Shown: piece by piece, positions 36,256 to 46,967 of the stretch
Position numbering within the stretch: position 1 is the stretch's first letter
How the letters are laid out: every line of letters begins with the position of its first letter
Assembly: GCF_002080395.1 (NCBI RefSeq)
Contig: NZ_CP020478.1
Coordinates: 1,128,886 to 1,192,885 of the forward strand
Length of the DNA stretch: 64,000 nucleotides
Direction of reading: 5' to 3'
Source of the DNA: Campylobacter helveticus
GTDB taxonomy: Bacteria > Campylobacterota > Campylobacteria > Campylobacterales > Campylobacteraceae
Notes under the pieces: generated by a model
Databases searched by the model: none
The model's input: the letters and a program-made list of their open reading frames with translations, nothing else
What the model was told of the DNA's origin: nothing
Translations under genes and position numbers: made by a program

Positions 36256-38397
36256 ATCCACTGAAATTTTGCCATTTTTAATCTCACTGATTTTTACATC
36301 AATCTTATCATTTTCACTCAATTTAGTCTTCATTTTAGAGCTATGGAGTAAGCCATCGACCCCGTCTTTTAAAGCGATGAAAGCTCCAAAAGGGGCTATT
36401 TTTTTAACTTCAGCCCCAAGAAATTCTTCACCCACTTTAAAATGCGCTAAATCTTTAGAAAATTTCTTTCCCTTACTTGTAATGCTGATGATATAATCTT
36501 TCGCCGCTTTGATTTGCTCACTTTGATTTCCAGCGATTTTCACCTCGCCCTTTTCTCTATCCAAATCAATCGAAACGCCAAATTTTTCGATAATCTCTTT
36601 AATCGTCTTACCTGCTTGCCCTATAATATCGACGATTTTACTAGGTTCAACGCTAAAAAGTTCTAATTTTGGTAAAACATCTTCATTAACGACAATTTGC
36701 GCGTTAGCTTCTTCCATTAAATCCAAAATGTGAAGTCTCGCCTCTCTTGCTTGATAAAGGGCATTTTTAAGAATTTTCTCATCAATCCCACCTAATTTAA
36801 TATCCATTTGAAGTGCGGTAATGCCATCCTTGCTTCCAGCGACTTTAAAATCCATATCCCCATCGTGGTCCTCAAGTCCCATAATGTCCGTTAAAACCGC
36901 GTAATTATCACCCTCTAAAACAAGCCCCATAGCCACGCCCGCTACAAGCTTGATGCTAGGAACTCCAGCCGCTCTTAAGGCTAGTGAGCCACCGCACACA
37001 CTCGCCATAGAGCTAGAGCCATTACTTTCTAAAATTTCACTCACCAAACGCACCACATAAGGATAATTTTCATCAACACTTGGATAAAGCGCTCTTTTAG
37101 CTAAATTTCCGTGTCCAAGCTCTCTTCTACCCGGCGCCTTAATAGGACTTGCCTCGCCCACAGAAAAGCCCGGGAAATTGTAATTTACCATAAAGCGTTC
37201 GCTTATAGGATTTTTCTCATTCAGCAAATCTACCATTTGTGCGTCATTTTCCCCACCCAAAGTTGCCACAACTAAGGCTTGAGTTTGTCCGCGTGTAAAA
37301 AGACAAGAGCCGTGCGCGTTTGGTAAAATGTTTGTTTCTATTTCTATGGCTCTTACCTCGTTTAAGGCGCGTCCGTCAGCCCTTTTTCTCTCTTTTAAAA
37401 TTTGTGTTCTTACAAGCTCTTTTTTGACCTTAGAAAGAGCGTTAAAAACATCTTCTTGGCTGTATTTATCAATGATATTTTCAAGCTTCATAAGTTCTTT
37501 AGTGATTTTTTCTAGCTCACTTGCTCTTTCACTTTTTGCCATTTGATTGATAGCAAATTTAATCTCTTGTGTGAAATTTTGCTTGATAAATTCAAAAAGT
37601 TCGATATTTTCAATTTCTGCCCTAAGTTCTAATTCCTCATTTTTGCGGTGTTTAGAAAATGCTTCTTCGTAAGCATTTGAGCCGTTTAATATTGCTTTCT
37701 GTGCCAAATTTAAAGCCTCAATGACCTCATCTTCGCTTAATTCATTCATCGCTTGTTCATAAATGCTAGTTCCAGATAAAGCCTCCGCAAAACTAGTTTC
37801 CACCATAGCCCCACCCTCACTCTCGCTTGGTAAAGCTCTCATTTCTATCATTAAAAGTTCATCCTTAACACCAGCCACATAAAGGTCTAGCGTGCTTTCT
37901 TTAAGCTTAGAATTGCTTGGATTTAACACAAAATTATTATTAATCCTCGCAATTCTTACCCCACAAACAGGCGCTTTAATGGGAATTCCGCTTAGATATA
38001 AAGCCACACTCGCAGCATTTAAACTCATTACCTGTAAATCCACCTCATCATCCGCAGAAAGCACCATTACAACAATTTGCGTAGGATAAGCATAGCCTTT
38101 AGGAAAAAGTGGTCTTAAACTTCTATCAATAATCCTTGCCGTAAGGGTTTCATTATCTCCGGGCTTGGTTTCTCTTTTAATATAGCCTCCCGGAATTCTA
38201 CCTGCTGCATAAGCCTTTTCGATGTATTGCACCGTTAAAGGTAAAAAATCTTCTTCGACCTGCTTATCCTCTCTTGCCACAGCAGCTAAAACTACGCTTT
38301 TACCCACTCTCATTAAAACAGAGCCAGCCGCTTGTTTAGCAACTTTATCTATATCAAAAACCTCTAAATTTTGATTAATTTGTATGCTGTATTGCAT
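36244..38397 (-). CDS. pnp: Polyribonucleotide nucleotidyltransferase (PNPase)
   Basis: PNPase is a phosphorolytic 3'-5' exoribonuclease. I choose the ATG at 38397 (AAAGGA upstream, product beginning MQYSIQIN as in relatives, 717 residues) over an in-frame ATG at 38454 that would add 19 unlike residues. Domain order is RNase PH 1, a helical linker, RNase PH 2 (FRDRGQ-type residues in [11 protein letters not shown]), KH ([12 protein letters not shown], about 590) and C-terminal S1 ([18 protein letters not shown]). It is the last gene of the purD-RDD-lptD-pnp block. Confidence 0.95.
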   Translation of the reverse strand: MQYSIQINQNLEVFDIDKVAKQAAGSVLMRVGKSVVLAAVAREDKQVEEDFLPLTVQYIEKAYAAGRIPGGYIKRETKPGDNETLTARIIDRSLRPLFPKGYAYPTQIVVMVLSADDEVDLQVMSLNAASVALYLSGIPIKAPVCGVRIARINNNFVLNPSNSKLKESTLDLYVAGVKDELLMIEMRALPSESEGGAMVETSFAEALSGTSIYEQAMNELSEDEVIEALNLAQKAILNGSNAYEEAFSKHRKNEELELRAEIENIELFEFIKQNFTQEIKFAINQMAKSERASELEKITKELMKLENIIDKYSQEDVFNALSKVKKELVRTQILKERKRADGRALNEVRAIEIETNILPNAHGSCLFTRGQTQALVVATLGGENDAQMVDLLNEKNPISERFMVNYNFPGFSVGEASPIKAPGRRELGHGNLAKRALYPSVDENYPYVVRLVSEILESNGSSSMASVCGGSLALRAAGVPSIKLVAGVAMGLVLEGDNYAVLTDIMGLEDHDGDMDFKVAGSKDGITALQMDIKLGGIDEKILKNALYQAREARLHILDLMEEANAQIVVNEDVLPKLELFSVEPSKIVDIIGQAGKTIKEIIEKFGVSIDLDREKGEVKIAGNQSEQIKAAKDYIISITSKGKKFSKDLAHFKVGEEFLGAEVKKIAPFGAFIALKDGVDGLLHSSKMKTKLSENDKIDVKISEIKNGKISVDLLS

Positions 38398-38462
38398 CGT
38401 GTTTCCTTTATCATTTGATAATAATTTTTTGAAATTTTTAAATAAATTTAACATCTTTTTTC

Positions 38463-40511
38463 CTAAATTTTATTCTCATTTTCTTGCAAAGCAAAATCAT
38501 AACCCACGCCACCAAGAGGATAAAAATTAAACACAAAATAAAATCCGCTTTGATTTTTAGCTGTAATACCCGCACTTGTAAGCTTAGGGTCGATTCTTTC
38601 CCTATACATTAAAGAATAATTCCAGCATTTACGCTGATAAGTATAGCCAAGTTCCCACATATTCGCGTGTGCTCTTTGTGTGTCAAACCAAATTCCGCCA
38701 AAAAGATTATAATTTGCATTGACATAATAATTTGTTCTCGTTCCTATAAAACTGTATTTTCCATACTCATCATTTTGATAAGCGTGAGAAAATTCCCAGT
38801 TAAATTTAGGATTTAAACTTAAATCAATTTGACTTAAAACATTACTAAAACGCGTGTCAAGATGGGAATAAGTTACTTCATTATTGAAACTAATATCTTC
38901 GTTGTAATAATAAGTTAAAAGATTTTTACTTTCTTCAAATTCATCGCGTCTGCTTAAATAGCTCACATCAATGCGGTTTTTAAGCTTTTTTTCACCCGCT
39001 TCATTATAAAAATACTGCACCAAGAAAGGATTAATTTTCTCATCAATTTGCTCCAAATTTAAGTAGTCCTCACTCACACCGCCTGACTTACCCCCCGGCA
39101 AAATGTAATCCACTCCTAAATTTAAGGTATGGAAAAAATTCTCATAAGATTTAGAAAGGTCAGTATAAAAACTAAATTCGTGTGTGCTTCTATAAAAATG
39201 CTCGTGTTCTTTTTGCGGGTCGTGAGTATAATTAACAAAAGAAGCGTCTAGTCTCTCCGTAAAAGCAAAATGTAAAAAATCATCAAAAAAAGCATTATGA
39301 TAAGACAGAGGTAGGCTTACATTAATATTATTCGCATAAGGTCCTATGCGTCTATAATAATTATTGAAACTCACATCAAAAGAATAGCGTATCCTCTCAT
39401 CAAATAAAGAATTTAAAAAGCGGTGGTATTGAAATGATGGATATTCCTGTAAGGTGTCTTTATTATGCGTTTTGGAAGTGTCGATATAGTATTTTCCATA
39501 AGCTCCGTAAAAATTATTTTCATCGGCAAGAAAATAATTAATCCTTGAAGTAATCAAAGAATTTAAATCTTTATAATCGCGTCTTCCCAAATTTAAATAA
39601 TCCACATCATTAAGATAGGTCGCATCAATCCACAAGCCTTCTTGGAAATTATCCCCAAGTAAAGATTTAATCAAATCCGTTCTTAAATATTTAAGTTCCA
39701 CACCAGCGTGAGTTTGGTTTTCTAAATCCTCATCTTTAAAATAATCCGAATTCTCCCTAAAAGCTCCAAAATTTAGCTCTCCCATCGATGAAGAAGAATC
39801 GATAAATCTTAAGGTTGAGTAAAGTCCATAACCCCTATTTGTCCTTACTTGGGGATTAAGCTGCAAATCCCAATTTTCGTGCGTAGTAAAATAAATAGGT
39901 TGCTCATAAAATAACCCCTCATCACCCTTTATGCTAAATTTAGGCACCAAAAGCCCTGTGCGTCTTTGAGTATCCGTGCTAAAGCCAAAATATGGCGTAT
40001 AAAATACAGGGATATTTTTAATATACAATCTTGCATTATAAAGATGCACAAAATTCGTTTCTCTATCTAACTCACCCTCGCTAAATTTTATTTCCCAATC
40101 AGGATCTTCGACATTACAGCTTGAAACAGATGAAAGTGTGGTTTTAAAATTTTTATCATCTAAACAACTCTCATCGCTCTTAAACCACACTTCAAGATCA
40201 TTATTTGCAAAGAAAAATTTTTCAAACTTTGCTTCATTAGTGTCAAGATTTAATTTTGCGTAGTTGGAGTGAGAGCGTTCATTTTGCCCTCTTAAAATAT
40301 TTACATCACCAAAAAGCTCCACCTCAGAGGTCTTTTCATTATAAATTGCTTTATTTGCCGTGATGAAATAAAAATCGGAAAATATCACAACATCATCATT
40401 TGCGATGAGTTTATCTCCCTCTTTTTTTGCCTCTATGGCATAAATATCCACTTGAGCGGCATTTAAAGCTAATGAAGAAGTTAAAATAAAAGAAAATTTA
40501 CGCCACATCAA
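38463..40511 (-). CDS. lptD: LPS-assembly outer membrane protein LptD
   Basis: LptD is the barrel that inserts lipooligosaccharide into the outer leaflet with LptE. The 682 residues have a signal peptide (about 1-18). A small OstA-like jellyroll follows (about 20-110, with [15 protein letters not shown] and [12 protein letters not shown]). The large barrel is rich in aromatic alternating strands. It is shorter than enterobacterial LptD (about 780) but typical for Campylobacter. It overlaps the RDD gene by 14 bp. Confidence 0.93.
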   Translation of the reverse strand: MMWRKFSFILTSSLALNAAQVDIYAIEAKKEGDKLIANDDVVIFSDFYFITANKAIYNEKTSEVELFGDVNILRGQNERSHSNYAKLNLDTNEAKFEKFFFANNDLEVWFKSDESCLDDKNFKTTLSSVSSCNVEDPDWEIKFSEGELDRETNFVHLYNARLYIKNIPVFYTPYFGFSTDTQRRTGLLVPKFSIKGDEGLFYEQPIYFTTHENWDLQLNPQVRTNRGYGLYSTLRFIDSSSSMGELNFGAFRENSDYFKDEDLENQTHAGVELKYLRTDLIKSLLGDNFQEGLWIDATYLNDVDYLNLGRRDYKDLNSLITSRINYFLADENNFYGAYGKYYIDTSKTHNKDTLQEYPSFQYHRFLNSLFDERIRYSFDVSFNNYYRRIGPYANNINVSLPLSYHNAFFDDFLHFAFTERLDASFVNYTHDPQKEHEHFYRSTHEFSFYTDLSKSYENFFHTLNLGVDYILPGGKSGGVSEDYLNLEQIDEKINPFLVQYFYNEAGEKKLKNRIDVSYLSRRDEFEESKNLLTYYYNEDISFNNEVTYSHLDTRFSNVLSQIDLSLNPKFNWEFSHAYQNDEYGKYSFIGTRTNYYVNANYNLFGGIWFDTQRAHANMWELGYTYQRKCWNYSLMYRERIDPKLTSAGITAKNQSGFYFVFNFYPLGGVGYDFALQENENKI

Positions 40512-40950
40512 TCACCACAGTCCTAGCTAAATAATCTTGCCAAGTTTTACGCAAAACATTTCCCAAAGCCCAAGCAAAACCTAGCATAAAAGCCATACTG
40601 CTAAATTGCCTAAATAAAGCCCTAAGACAGCTTTGAGTCCAGTTTGGTTTATCTAAAAATTGCTCATCAATCACGATAATTTTGCACACCATCTTCCCCA
40701 AACTTGCCCCATAAAGTGCCGTAAAAATAGCCTGATAACTAAATTGAAGCACGAAAAAACCTAAGGAAAAATTTCCCAAAATCATAGCAATATCAAAATA
40801 ATCCTTCGCATTTGCAAGCTTGTCATAAAAGATGATAAAAACGATACAAGTTAAAAGAAATTCATCGATTAAATAAGCCCACACCCTCTTAGGAAAACTA
40901 GCTATTTTAAGCCCTTCTCGCTCTAATTTATCTTGTAAATTTTCGTTCAT
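40498..40950 (-). CDS. RDD-family membrane protein
   Basis: This 150-residue protein opens with FPKRVWAYLIDEFLLTCIVF, the RDD motif in which Arg-Ala/Asp is modified to R-x-x-A-x-x-I-D. Three membrane helices are visible (about 28-45, 55-75, 110-130), and GASLGKMVCKIIVID is the second conserved region. The molecular role of RDD proteins is unresolved; some exchange ions. It is coupled to purD (1-bp overlap) and lptD. Confidence 0.88.
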   Translation of the reverse strand: MNENLQDKLEREGLKIASFPKRVWAYLIDEFLLTCIVFIIFYDKLANAKDYFDIAMILGNFSLGFFVLQFSYQAIFTALYGASLGKMVCKIIVIDEQFLDKPNWTQSCLRALFRQFSSMAFMLGFAWALGNVLRKTWQDYLARTVVIDVA

Positions 40951-42197
40951 TAATTAACCTGATAGCCTATATCTTTTCTAAAATGCTTCCCTTCAAAACT
41001 CACATTTTCACAAAGCTCATAGGCTCTTTTTTTCGCATCTTGCATACTTTCACCCACACCAACGCAAACCAAAATTCTCCCTCCATCAGCGATGAATTTA
41101 TCATTTTCTAAGCTCACCCCAGCATAAGAAATATGCGAATTTTCAGGCACACTAGAAACGCGAATTTCGCTTTTTGGTGAAGCCTTAAAAGGATAATTTG
41201 CCCCAGCACAAACAACTCCCACAGCAAATTCATCTTTTAAATCAAGCTTAAAGCTATCTAATCTTTTTTCACTCGCAGCCATAAAAAGCTCGAGTGGATT
41301 ATTGATTAAAGGCATTAAGACCTCGCACTCAGGGTCTCCAAAACGCACATTAAATTCCAAAACAAAAGGATTGTTTTCAACGACCATAAGCCCTACAAAA
41401 AGCACTCCGCAAAAAGGATTATTTTCTTCCTTCATTCCCTTAAGCGTTGGAGCTACTATCTCACTTTTCACACGCTCTAAAAGCTCTTTGCTAGCCAAAG
41501 AACTCGGTGCATAAGCACCCATACCGCCCGTATTTGGACCCTCATCGTTATCATAAAGTCTTTTATGGTCTTGTGCTGCTGGCAAAAGGACAAAATTTTC
41601 TCCATCACAAAGAGCAAAAATGCTTAACTCAAAACCATCTAAGAATTCTTCTATCACAATTTTACGCCCAGCCGCACCAAAGCTCTCACCACTAAGCATC
41701 TTGGCAGCCTCTTGTACAGCTTCTTCTTTGCTTTTGGCGATTATGACGCCTTTCCCTGCACATAAGCCGTCCGCTTTCACAACTATGGGCGGAGTTAAGC
41801 GGCTTATAAATTCTTTTGCTTCTTCTAAATCGCTCGTATTGATAAATTTTGCCGTTTTAATCTTATGCCTTTGCAAAAATTCTTTCATAAAAGCCTTAGA
41901 GCTTTCAAGCATCGCGGCATTTTTTGTTGGTCCAAAAATTTTAAGATTTAAAGCTAAAAACTCATCGACAACGCCCTGCTCTAAAAAAGCTTCACTTCCA
42001 ACGATACAAAGTTCCACACTCTCATTTTTAGCGTATAGAGCAAGTTCTTTCATATCTTTTATATCGACATTTTTGCCAAGCTTCGCACTTGCACCATTTC
42101 CAGGAACAAAAATAAATTCTAAATCTTTTTTCTCTTTTTTTAAGGCTAAAGCTATGGAATACTCCCTAGCACCAGCTCCTAAAATCATAATTTTCAT
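40950..42197 (-). CDS. purD: Phosphoribosylamine-glycine ligase
   Basis: PurD catalyses the second step of purine synthesis. The 415-residue ATP-grasp enzyme starts [19 protein letters not shown]. It carries [17 protein letters not shown] around 135-150, the metal-binding [10 protein letters not shown] near 290, and [18 protein letters not shown] lies just before the ATG. The candidate 6S RNA lies directly upstream on the same strand, so purD may be expressed from the same promoter. Confidence 0.96.
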   Translation of the reverse strand: MKIMILGAGAREYSIALALKKEKKDLEFIFVPGNGASAKLGKNVDIKDMKELALYAKNESVELCIVGSEAFLEQGVVDEFLALNLKIFGPTKNAAMLESSKAFMKEFLQRHKIKTAKFINTSDLEEAKEFISRLTPPIVVKADGLCAGKGVIIAKSKEEAVQEAAKMLSGESFGAAGRKIVIEEFLDGFELSIFALCDGENFVLLPAAQDHKRLYDNDEGPNTGGMGAYAPSSLASKELLERVKSEIVAPTLKGMKEENNPFCGVLFVGLMVVENNPFVLEFNVRFGDPECEVLMPLINNPLELFMAASEKRLDSFKLDLKDEFAVGVVCAGANYPFKASPKSEIRVSSVPENSHISYAGVSLENDKFIADGGRILVCVGVGESMQDAKKRAYELCENVSFEGKHFRKDIGYQVN

Positions 42198-42208
42198 TTT
42201 TTCTCCTT

Positions 42209-42394
42209 AAAACCCAAGCAGCCGTTTTACAAAGATTGACCCCAAAAAGTCAAAGAAACCGCTAGGCAATTTTTAAAGGCTGCAACTTCTCGCTTCTTTC
42301 GAAACTCAAACGACGCCACAGACACGGTAAATCGCACTTTCGCAGTAAATAAAAATGTGTTGGATCACTTTAAATATCACAAACTGCTCAGGCA
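42209..42394 (-). ncRNA. ssrS: Candidate 6S RNA
   Basis: This stretch of about 185 bases has no coding frame and lies between a TATAAT box and purD. The two ends pair: the 5' CCUGAGCAGUU segment pairs with the 3' segment GGCUGCUUGGG over eleven positions (Watson-Crick and G-U), forming a closing stem with a long internal region, as in 6S RNA. Length, a CUGAG element near the 5' end and position next to purD fit Campylobacterota 6S RNA as I remember it. 6S RNA sequesters sigma70 RNA polymerase. The exact ends are estimates. Confidence 0.65.
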
Positions 42395-42400
42395 GATGAA

Positions 42401-42406
42401 ATTATA
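42401..42406 (-). promoter_or_regulatory. -10 box for the 6S RNA candidate (and purD)
   Basis: A perfect TATAAT on the minus strand ends seven bases before the putative 5' end of the RNA at 42394. The start point is an estimate. Confidence 0.6.
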
Positions 42407-42427
42407 GTCTTATTTAGCTTAAAATTC

Positions 42428-43843
42428 TTATATTAGCTTAAATTTCGTTTTTCCCGTCTTGTCAAAATGCTTACCTTGCAAAATAACATCTGCCGCACTT
42501 TCCCAAATATGCGCTTCATCTATATAGACAATGTCAAAATTATTATCCCGCATTAAAGATTGATAATTGACCTTTTTAGGCGCATATTTGACGATATAAT
42601 ATGGATTCAGTGCAAAAACCTCCACCTTAACCTTGCAAAGTAGGTCCAAATCAGAAGTTACGACAAGAAATTTCTTTCTTTGCTCTTTTGTGATTTTTTC
42701 TATATAAACTAGAAGTTTTTGGTCGAAAGGATTAAGTGCTGATTTATTAAGCCTACTTAAATAATGCTCCGCAAAAGCCAAAGAGCAAAAAGAATTTTCT
42801 ATATTGCTTCTCGTAAAATAAGAATTTTTCACCCCAGAAGATTTTAAAGAAAGTTTCCAAATTTTCATATCCATAATGGTCGCACAAAGATTCAAGCCTG
42901 TAACGATTTTATTAAAAAGCTTCTCTCTTGAAAGCTTGAAGGCATTTTCAAAAATACCAAAATTCTTTTTATAAAAATCATCGCGAATCGCCTCTAAGCG
43001 TTTCAAACTTGTGCGGTAGTAAGTCGCCTCTTTAGCAAGTTTATCGAAACGCTCTTGTTTAGCTTGCATTTTGGCAGGGTCCATAGTCGCCGCCCTTGCA
43101 TTCATCTCAAGCCTTAAAGTTTTCATTTGAGCTTCTAGAGATTGGGCGCGATTTTTCCTTGTATCTATGGTAGAAATAAGCGCTTGGTAATGACACTGCA
43201 AAGAAAGAAAAGTTTCATTAAATATCCTCGTTATATTTATCATTTTATGCTTATCTTTCATATCATTATAAGAATTTTCTAAGTGCATAATAATGCTTTT
43301 TAAAGAACTAAACTGCGTTTGGTCCGTTGAGTGGTCCATAAAAATCAGCGTATCTAAAGATTTATTCAAAAAACGCTTTAAAATAAAATAATCCAAAATA
43401 CAAGGAATTTGCTGCTCATCATCAACATTTTGCTTCAACGCTTCAACGGAAAGAATTTCACAGGCAAAATACTTTTGAATCGCTTGAGGTATGGTAAAAG
43501 AAAGTGGAATTTTCTCTATGGTATCATAGTCCGTTCCTCTATAAAGTTCCGTGATGTAGGCACTGCGTCTTGAATTTTGCAAATCCTCCAATGCCTCATC
43601 GCTATCCGTTCGCCAAAAATCATTTTCCGTGATAAAATCACCCTCTTTAAATTCTTGGTAACGAGAAGGACGAACGCTTGTTATTTTCTTACCCTCAGAG
43701 CGAAATTCTACAAGCATACCCGTGCTTGGCATACTTCTTTTATCGCTCCAAGTTTGGCGATTAAACTCAAAAAAAAGTTTAGCCGAATTTGTAACAGTTC
43801 CCCTACCGGTAGAATCCACATAAATCGCTATTTTGCCGTGCAT
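42428..43843 (-). CDS. Conserved hypothetical with N-terminal OB-like segment and central coiled coil
   Basis: This 471-residue cytoplasmic protein begins GKIAIYVDSTGRGTV...MLVEFRSEGKKITSVRPS, about 60 residues resembling a small beta-barrel RNA/DNA-binding (cold-shock-like) domain. A coiled-coil region lies at about 225-290 (LEAQMKTLRLEMNAR). The C-terminal 100 residues alternate strands and helices with NNFDIVYIDEAHIWESA. No catalytic motif is evident. The homologue in C. jejuni, next to purD as I recall, is also uncharacterised. It ends 34 bp from the 6S promoter. Confidence 0.85.
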   Translation of the reverse strand: MHGKIAIYVDSTGRGTVTNSAKLFFEFNRQTWSDKRSMPSTGMLVEFRSEGKKITSVRPSRYQEFKEGDFITENDFWRTDSDEALEDLQNSRRSAYITELYRGTDYDTIEKIPLSFTIPQAIQKYFACEILSVEALKQNVDDEQQIPCILDYFILKRFLNKSLDTLIFMDHSTDQTQFSSLKSIIMHLENSYNDMKDKHKMINITRIFNETFLSLQCHYQALISTIDTRKNRAQSLEAQMKTLRLEMNARAATMDPAKMQAKQERFDKLAKEATYYRTSLKRLEAIRDDFYKKNFGIFENAFKLSREKLFNKIVTGLNLCATIMDMKIWKLSLKSSGVKNSYFTRSNIENSFCSLAFAEHYLSRLNKSALNPFDQKLLVYIEKITKEQRKKFLVVTSDLDLLCKVKVEVFALNPYYIVKYAPKKVNYQSLMRDNNFDIVYIDEAHIWESAADVILQGKHFDKTGKTKFKLI

Positions 43844-44014
43844 TATTTCTTCCTTGAAATTTCATAAATAAAAATTTAACACAAATAAACTTATAGTTTA
43901 ATTTTTTCTTTCAAATTTAAAAAGCTCTTCATCGCTAAAGATGAGAAGTAAATTTAAACTAAAATGCTAAACTTTTGCATTTCAAAATTTACACGCACAT
44001 AAAAAAGGATAATT

Positions 44015-44992
44015 TTGACACAAAAAATAAACCAATCCAATTTATTTACTCTTTACGATACGACAAAAAGGGATGCATTTTTACATAAACTCAAAGGCAA
44101 AAATCTCGCCTATAAACGCTACACAAAATCCCCTTTGCGCTATGGTGGGGGTAAGTCTTTGGCAGTGGGTTTTATTATGGAGCATTTTCCAAGTGATTTA
44201 AAAAGACTTATTAGCCCATTTATTGGCGGGGGAAGCGTGGAGATAGCTAGCGCACTAGAGCTAGACATTGAAGTGTTAGCTTATGATGTATTTGATATTT
44301 TGGTAAATTTTTGGCAGGTTTTAGTTGCAGATTCTGGCGCACTTTATAAAGAGCTAACTAAGCTAGAGCCAACAAAAGAAAATTATGCAAAAATCAAAAA
44401 TGAGCTTGCTTTATTTTGGAATGAGCGGCATAAAAATCCTAATAATAAACCCGCTATCAAGCTAGATTCTCTAAGTCTTGCAAGGGATTATTACTTTAAT
44501 TTTAATCTAAGCTATGGACCCGGATTTTTAGGCTGGATGAGTAAGATTTATGAGGATAAAAACCGCTATCTTAAGGCTTTAGAAAAAATAAGAGATTTTA
44601 AAACGCAAAATCTCAAAGTAGAAATGGCAAGTTTTGAATCCGTATTTGAAAAATACCCTAATGATTTTTTCTACTGCGACCCGCCGTATTTTTTGGAAGG
44701 GGATTCTAAAATGTTTAAAGGGATTTATCCTATGCGAAATTTTCCCATTCATCATAATCACTTTAATCACGAGCTTTTAGCAATTTGTCTTAAAAATCAT
44801 AAGGGTAAGTTTATTTTAAGCTATAACGATTGTGAGTTTGTGCGAAAAGCTTATAAAGATTTTAAAATCTTAGAGCCAAAATGGCAATATACAATGGGAC
44901 AAGGCGAAACAAGAATGGGTAAAAATCGTGTTATGCGTGGCGATACAGACAACACCAAACAAAGCCACGAACTTTTGATTATAAAGGAGTAG
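44015..44992 (+). CDS. Adenine-specific DNA methyltransferase, Dam/D12 class
   Basis: This is a 325-residue m6A methyltransferase of the D12 (alpha) group. Motif X is LRYGGGKS (41-48), motif I is SPFIGGGSVE (about 67-75), and catalytic motif IV is DPPY (222-225). A target-recognition region lies between them. The start is TTG at 44015 with AAAAGGA nine bases upstream. It is the first of four tightly linked genes forming a restriction-modification operon (2-bp gap to the next). The recognition site cannot be read from the sequence. Confidence 0.9.
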   Translation: MTQKINQSNLFTLYDTTKRDAFLHKLKGKNLAYKRYTKSPLRYGGGKSLAVGFIMEHFPSDLKRLISPFIGGGSVEIASALELDIEVLAYDVFDILVNFWQVLVADSGALYKELTKLEPTKENYAKIKNELALFWNERHKNPNNKPAIKLDSLSLARDYYFNFNLSYGPGFLGWMSKIYEDKNRYLKALEKIRDFKTQNLKVEMASFESVFEKYPNDFFYCDPPYFLEGDSKMFKGIYPMRNFPIHHNHFNHELLAICLKNHKGKFILSYNDCEFVRKAYKDFKILEPKWQYTMGQGETRMGKNRVMRGDTDNTKQSHELLIIKE

Positions 44993-44994
44993 AA

Positions 44995-45744
44995 ATGCTA
45001 AACAAAAATGAGACAAAAACCCTGCGAGAGATAGAAGGCAAATATTATATGCAGCCTATGCTTGAGTCTATAATGCAAGATTTAAGAAATGATAAGCTTG
45101 ATTTGAAAGAAGTTTTTAATCATCTTTATGAGTATTTGCTAAATTCCAAAGAAGCGGTTGAAAAACTACTAAAAGAACGCGTTAATCAAAATGAAATCAA
45201 AGATATAAATCAAGCAAGAAAAAGTATAGCAGGAAGTGCTTTTTCAAATCTTATTGTTTGGGTGTTTTTAAAAAATAAAGAAAATGGAAATATTGATAAA
45301 GATATTTTTATCACCGCTAAAATTTCGCAAATCCCACATTTTAAAGATTTATTTTATATAAAAGTGGGAGAAGAAACACAAAAGCCAGATGTTGATTTGA
45401 TGATTTATAGGCTAGATTCTAAGCAAAATTTAGCGAGTTGCCTTATTCTTTCTCTTAAAACTTCATTAAGAGAAAGGGCTGGACAGACATATAAGTGGAA
45501 GCTTTTAATGGAAATTGCAAACACAGAATCTAGCATTAAAGAAAAATATAATATTAGCTACAATCCACCTATTCAGCCCTTAGTGTGTTTTGCTACCGTT
45601 AATTTTTACAATGAAATTAACAATCCGCAACATAGGGGTATGTTTAAATTTTTTGATTGTGCCTTTATAGGAAAAAACATACAAACAGACGCTTTTATTA
45701 AACCTTTAAGCTATATGCTTGATTATATCGCGGAGCAATTATGA
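44995..45744 (+). CDS. Probable type II restriction endonuclease, PD-(D/E)XK fold
   Basis: This 249-residue protein starts 2 bp after the methyltransferase and overlaps the next gene as ATGA. Residues 131-155 read as a nuclease core: PD131-132, Asp134, then a hydrophobic strand ending SLK (153-155). It continues KTSLRERAGQTYKW, a Lys-Thr-Ser-x-Arg-Glu-Arg pattern seen in EcoRII-like and BsaWI-like restriction enzymes. The N-terminal third is helical. Position between two methyltransferases supports a restriction role. The family match is from memory and the specificity is unknown. Confidence 0.78.
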   Translation: MLNKNETKTLREIEGKYYMQPMLESIMQDLRNDKLDLKEVFNHLYEYLLNSKEAVEKLLKERVNQNEIKDINQARKSIAGSAFSNLIVWVFLKNKENGNIDKDIFITAKISQIPHFKDLFYIKVGEETQKPDVDLMIYRLDSKQNLASCLILSLKTSLRERAGQTYKWKLLMEIANTESSIKEKYNISYNPPIQPLVCFATVNFYNEINNPQHRGMFKFFDCAFIGKNIQTDAFIKPLSYMLDYIAEQL

Positions 45745-46964
45745 CCCTAGCAATACAAGAATCCATAAAAACTATATATAATCCAAAATATGATTTTTTA
45801 GGGCAAAGTTATGCTTCAATGTATCCTAATTTACATAAATATCCAGCCACTATGCTCCCACAAATTGGCTATGAGCTATTGAAAGAATTTAAAGCAGAGA
45901 AAAGCACACTTTTAGACCCTTATTGTGGAAGTGGAAGTAGCTTTATGAGTGGCTTGGAGTATGGTATAAAGCATTTTGTGGGCTTTGATTTAAACCCTTT
46001 AGCAATCCTCATATCAAAAGCTAAACTTAACTATATAGAAAAAGAAAATTTATTAAGAGAAAAGGATAATTTGCTTGAAAATATGATAAAAATTGTGGAA
46101 GCTAAGAGAGCTAATATTACAAATATTGATTTTTGGATAGAGAAACAAGCACAGATAGATTTAGCCCTTATTTTTCACCATTTAAATAATATTAAGGAAC
46201 AAAATATAAAAAACTTATTTTTACTTGCATTTAGTGAAACATTAAGAGAAGTGAGCTACACAAGAAACAACGAATTTAAACTTTTTAGGATGAAAAACTA
46301 CGAGAGTTATAAGCCAAATGTTTATAAAGTTTTCAAAGAAAAATTAGATTATATTATTGATAATTATTTACTTTTTTATCAACATAAAATAAAAAATGTT
46401 ACACACAACATTACAAACTCAAGTTTTACAAATACTACTGAAAAATTTGACACTATTCTTACTAGCCCACCTTATGGCGATTCTAAAACAACGGTAGCTT
46501 ACGGACAATTTAGCACTTTTATCAATGAATATATGGGCTTTAAAAACGCAAGGAAACTCGACTCGCAACTTTTAGGTGGCAAAAAATCAAAAGAAATTTA
46601 TAGCAAAGGGATAATGCAAGAATACATACAAGAAATTGCTAAACTTGATAAAAAAAGAGCCTTAGAAGTTTCAAGTTTTTATGTGGATTTAGAAAAAAGT
46701 ATTTTAAATTTAATAAGTGCCTTAAATGTCAGTGCCAAAATCTTTTTTGTAGTGGGCAATCGTCAGGTTAAAAAAATACAGCTTCCCACTGATAAATTTA
46801 TCGCTGAAGTTTTTTGTAATAACGGTTTTAAACATTTAAGCACCATAAAACGCAAGATTCCTAATAAGGCTATGCCACTTAAAAATTCTCCTACAAATCA
46901 AGCCGGAATCCTATCTAGCACGATGAATGAAGAATGGATAGTGGTGTGTGAGAAAAAAGGATAA
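45741..46964 (+). CDS. Second DNA methyltransferase of the operon (SPPY type)
   Basis: This 407-residue protein has the S-adenosylmethionine motif LLDPYCGSGSSF (57-68), the following acidic loop VGFDLNPLAI (80-89), and catalytic motif TSPPY (241-245). SPPY is common in N4-cytosine methyltransferases, although some adenine enzymes share it. The segment REVSYTRNNEFKLFRM (about 169-184) may be target-binding. It overlaps the PD-(D/E)XK gene by 4 bp and the GIY-YIG-like gene follows 3 bp later. The modified base and site are open. Confidence 0.88.
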   Translation: MTLAIQESIKTIYNPKYDFLGQSYASMYPNLHKYPATMLPQIGYELLKEFKAEKSTLLDPYCGSGSSFMSGLEYGIKHFVGFDLNPLAILISKAKLNYIEKENLLREKDNLLENMIKIVEAKRANITNIDFWIEKQAQIDLALIFHHLNNIKEQNIKNLFLLAFSETLREVSYTRNNEFKLFRMKNYESYKPNVYKVFKEKLDYIIDNYLLFYQHKIKNVTHNITNSSFTNTTEKFDTILTSPPYGDSKTTVAYGQFSTFINEYMGFKNARKLDSQLLGGKKSKEIYSKGIMQEYIQEIAKLDKKRALEVSSFYVDLEKSILNLISALNVSAKIFFVVGNRQVKKIQLPTDKFIAEVFCNNGFKHLSTIKRKIPNKAMPLKNSPTNQAGILSSTMNEEWIVVCEKKG

Positions 46965-46967
46965 TAG

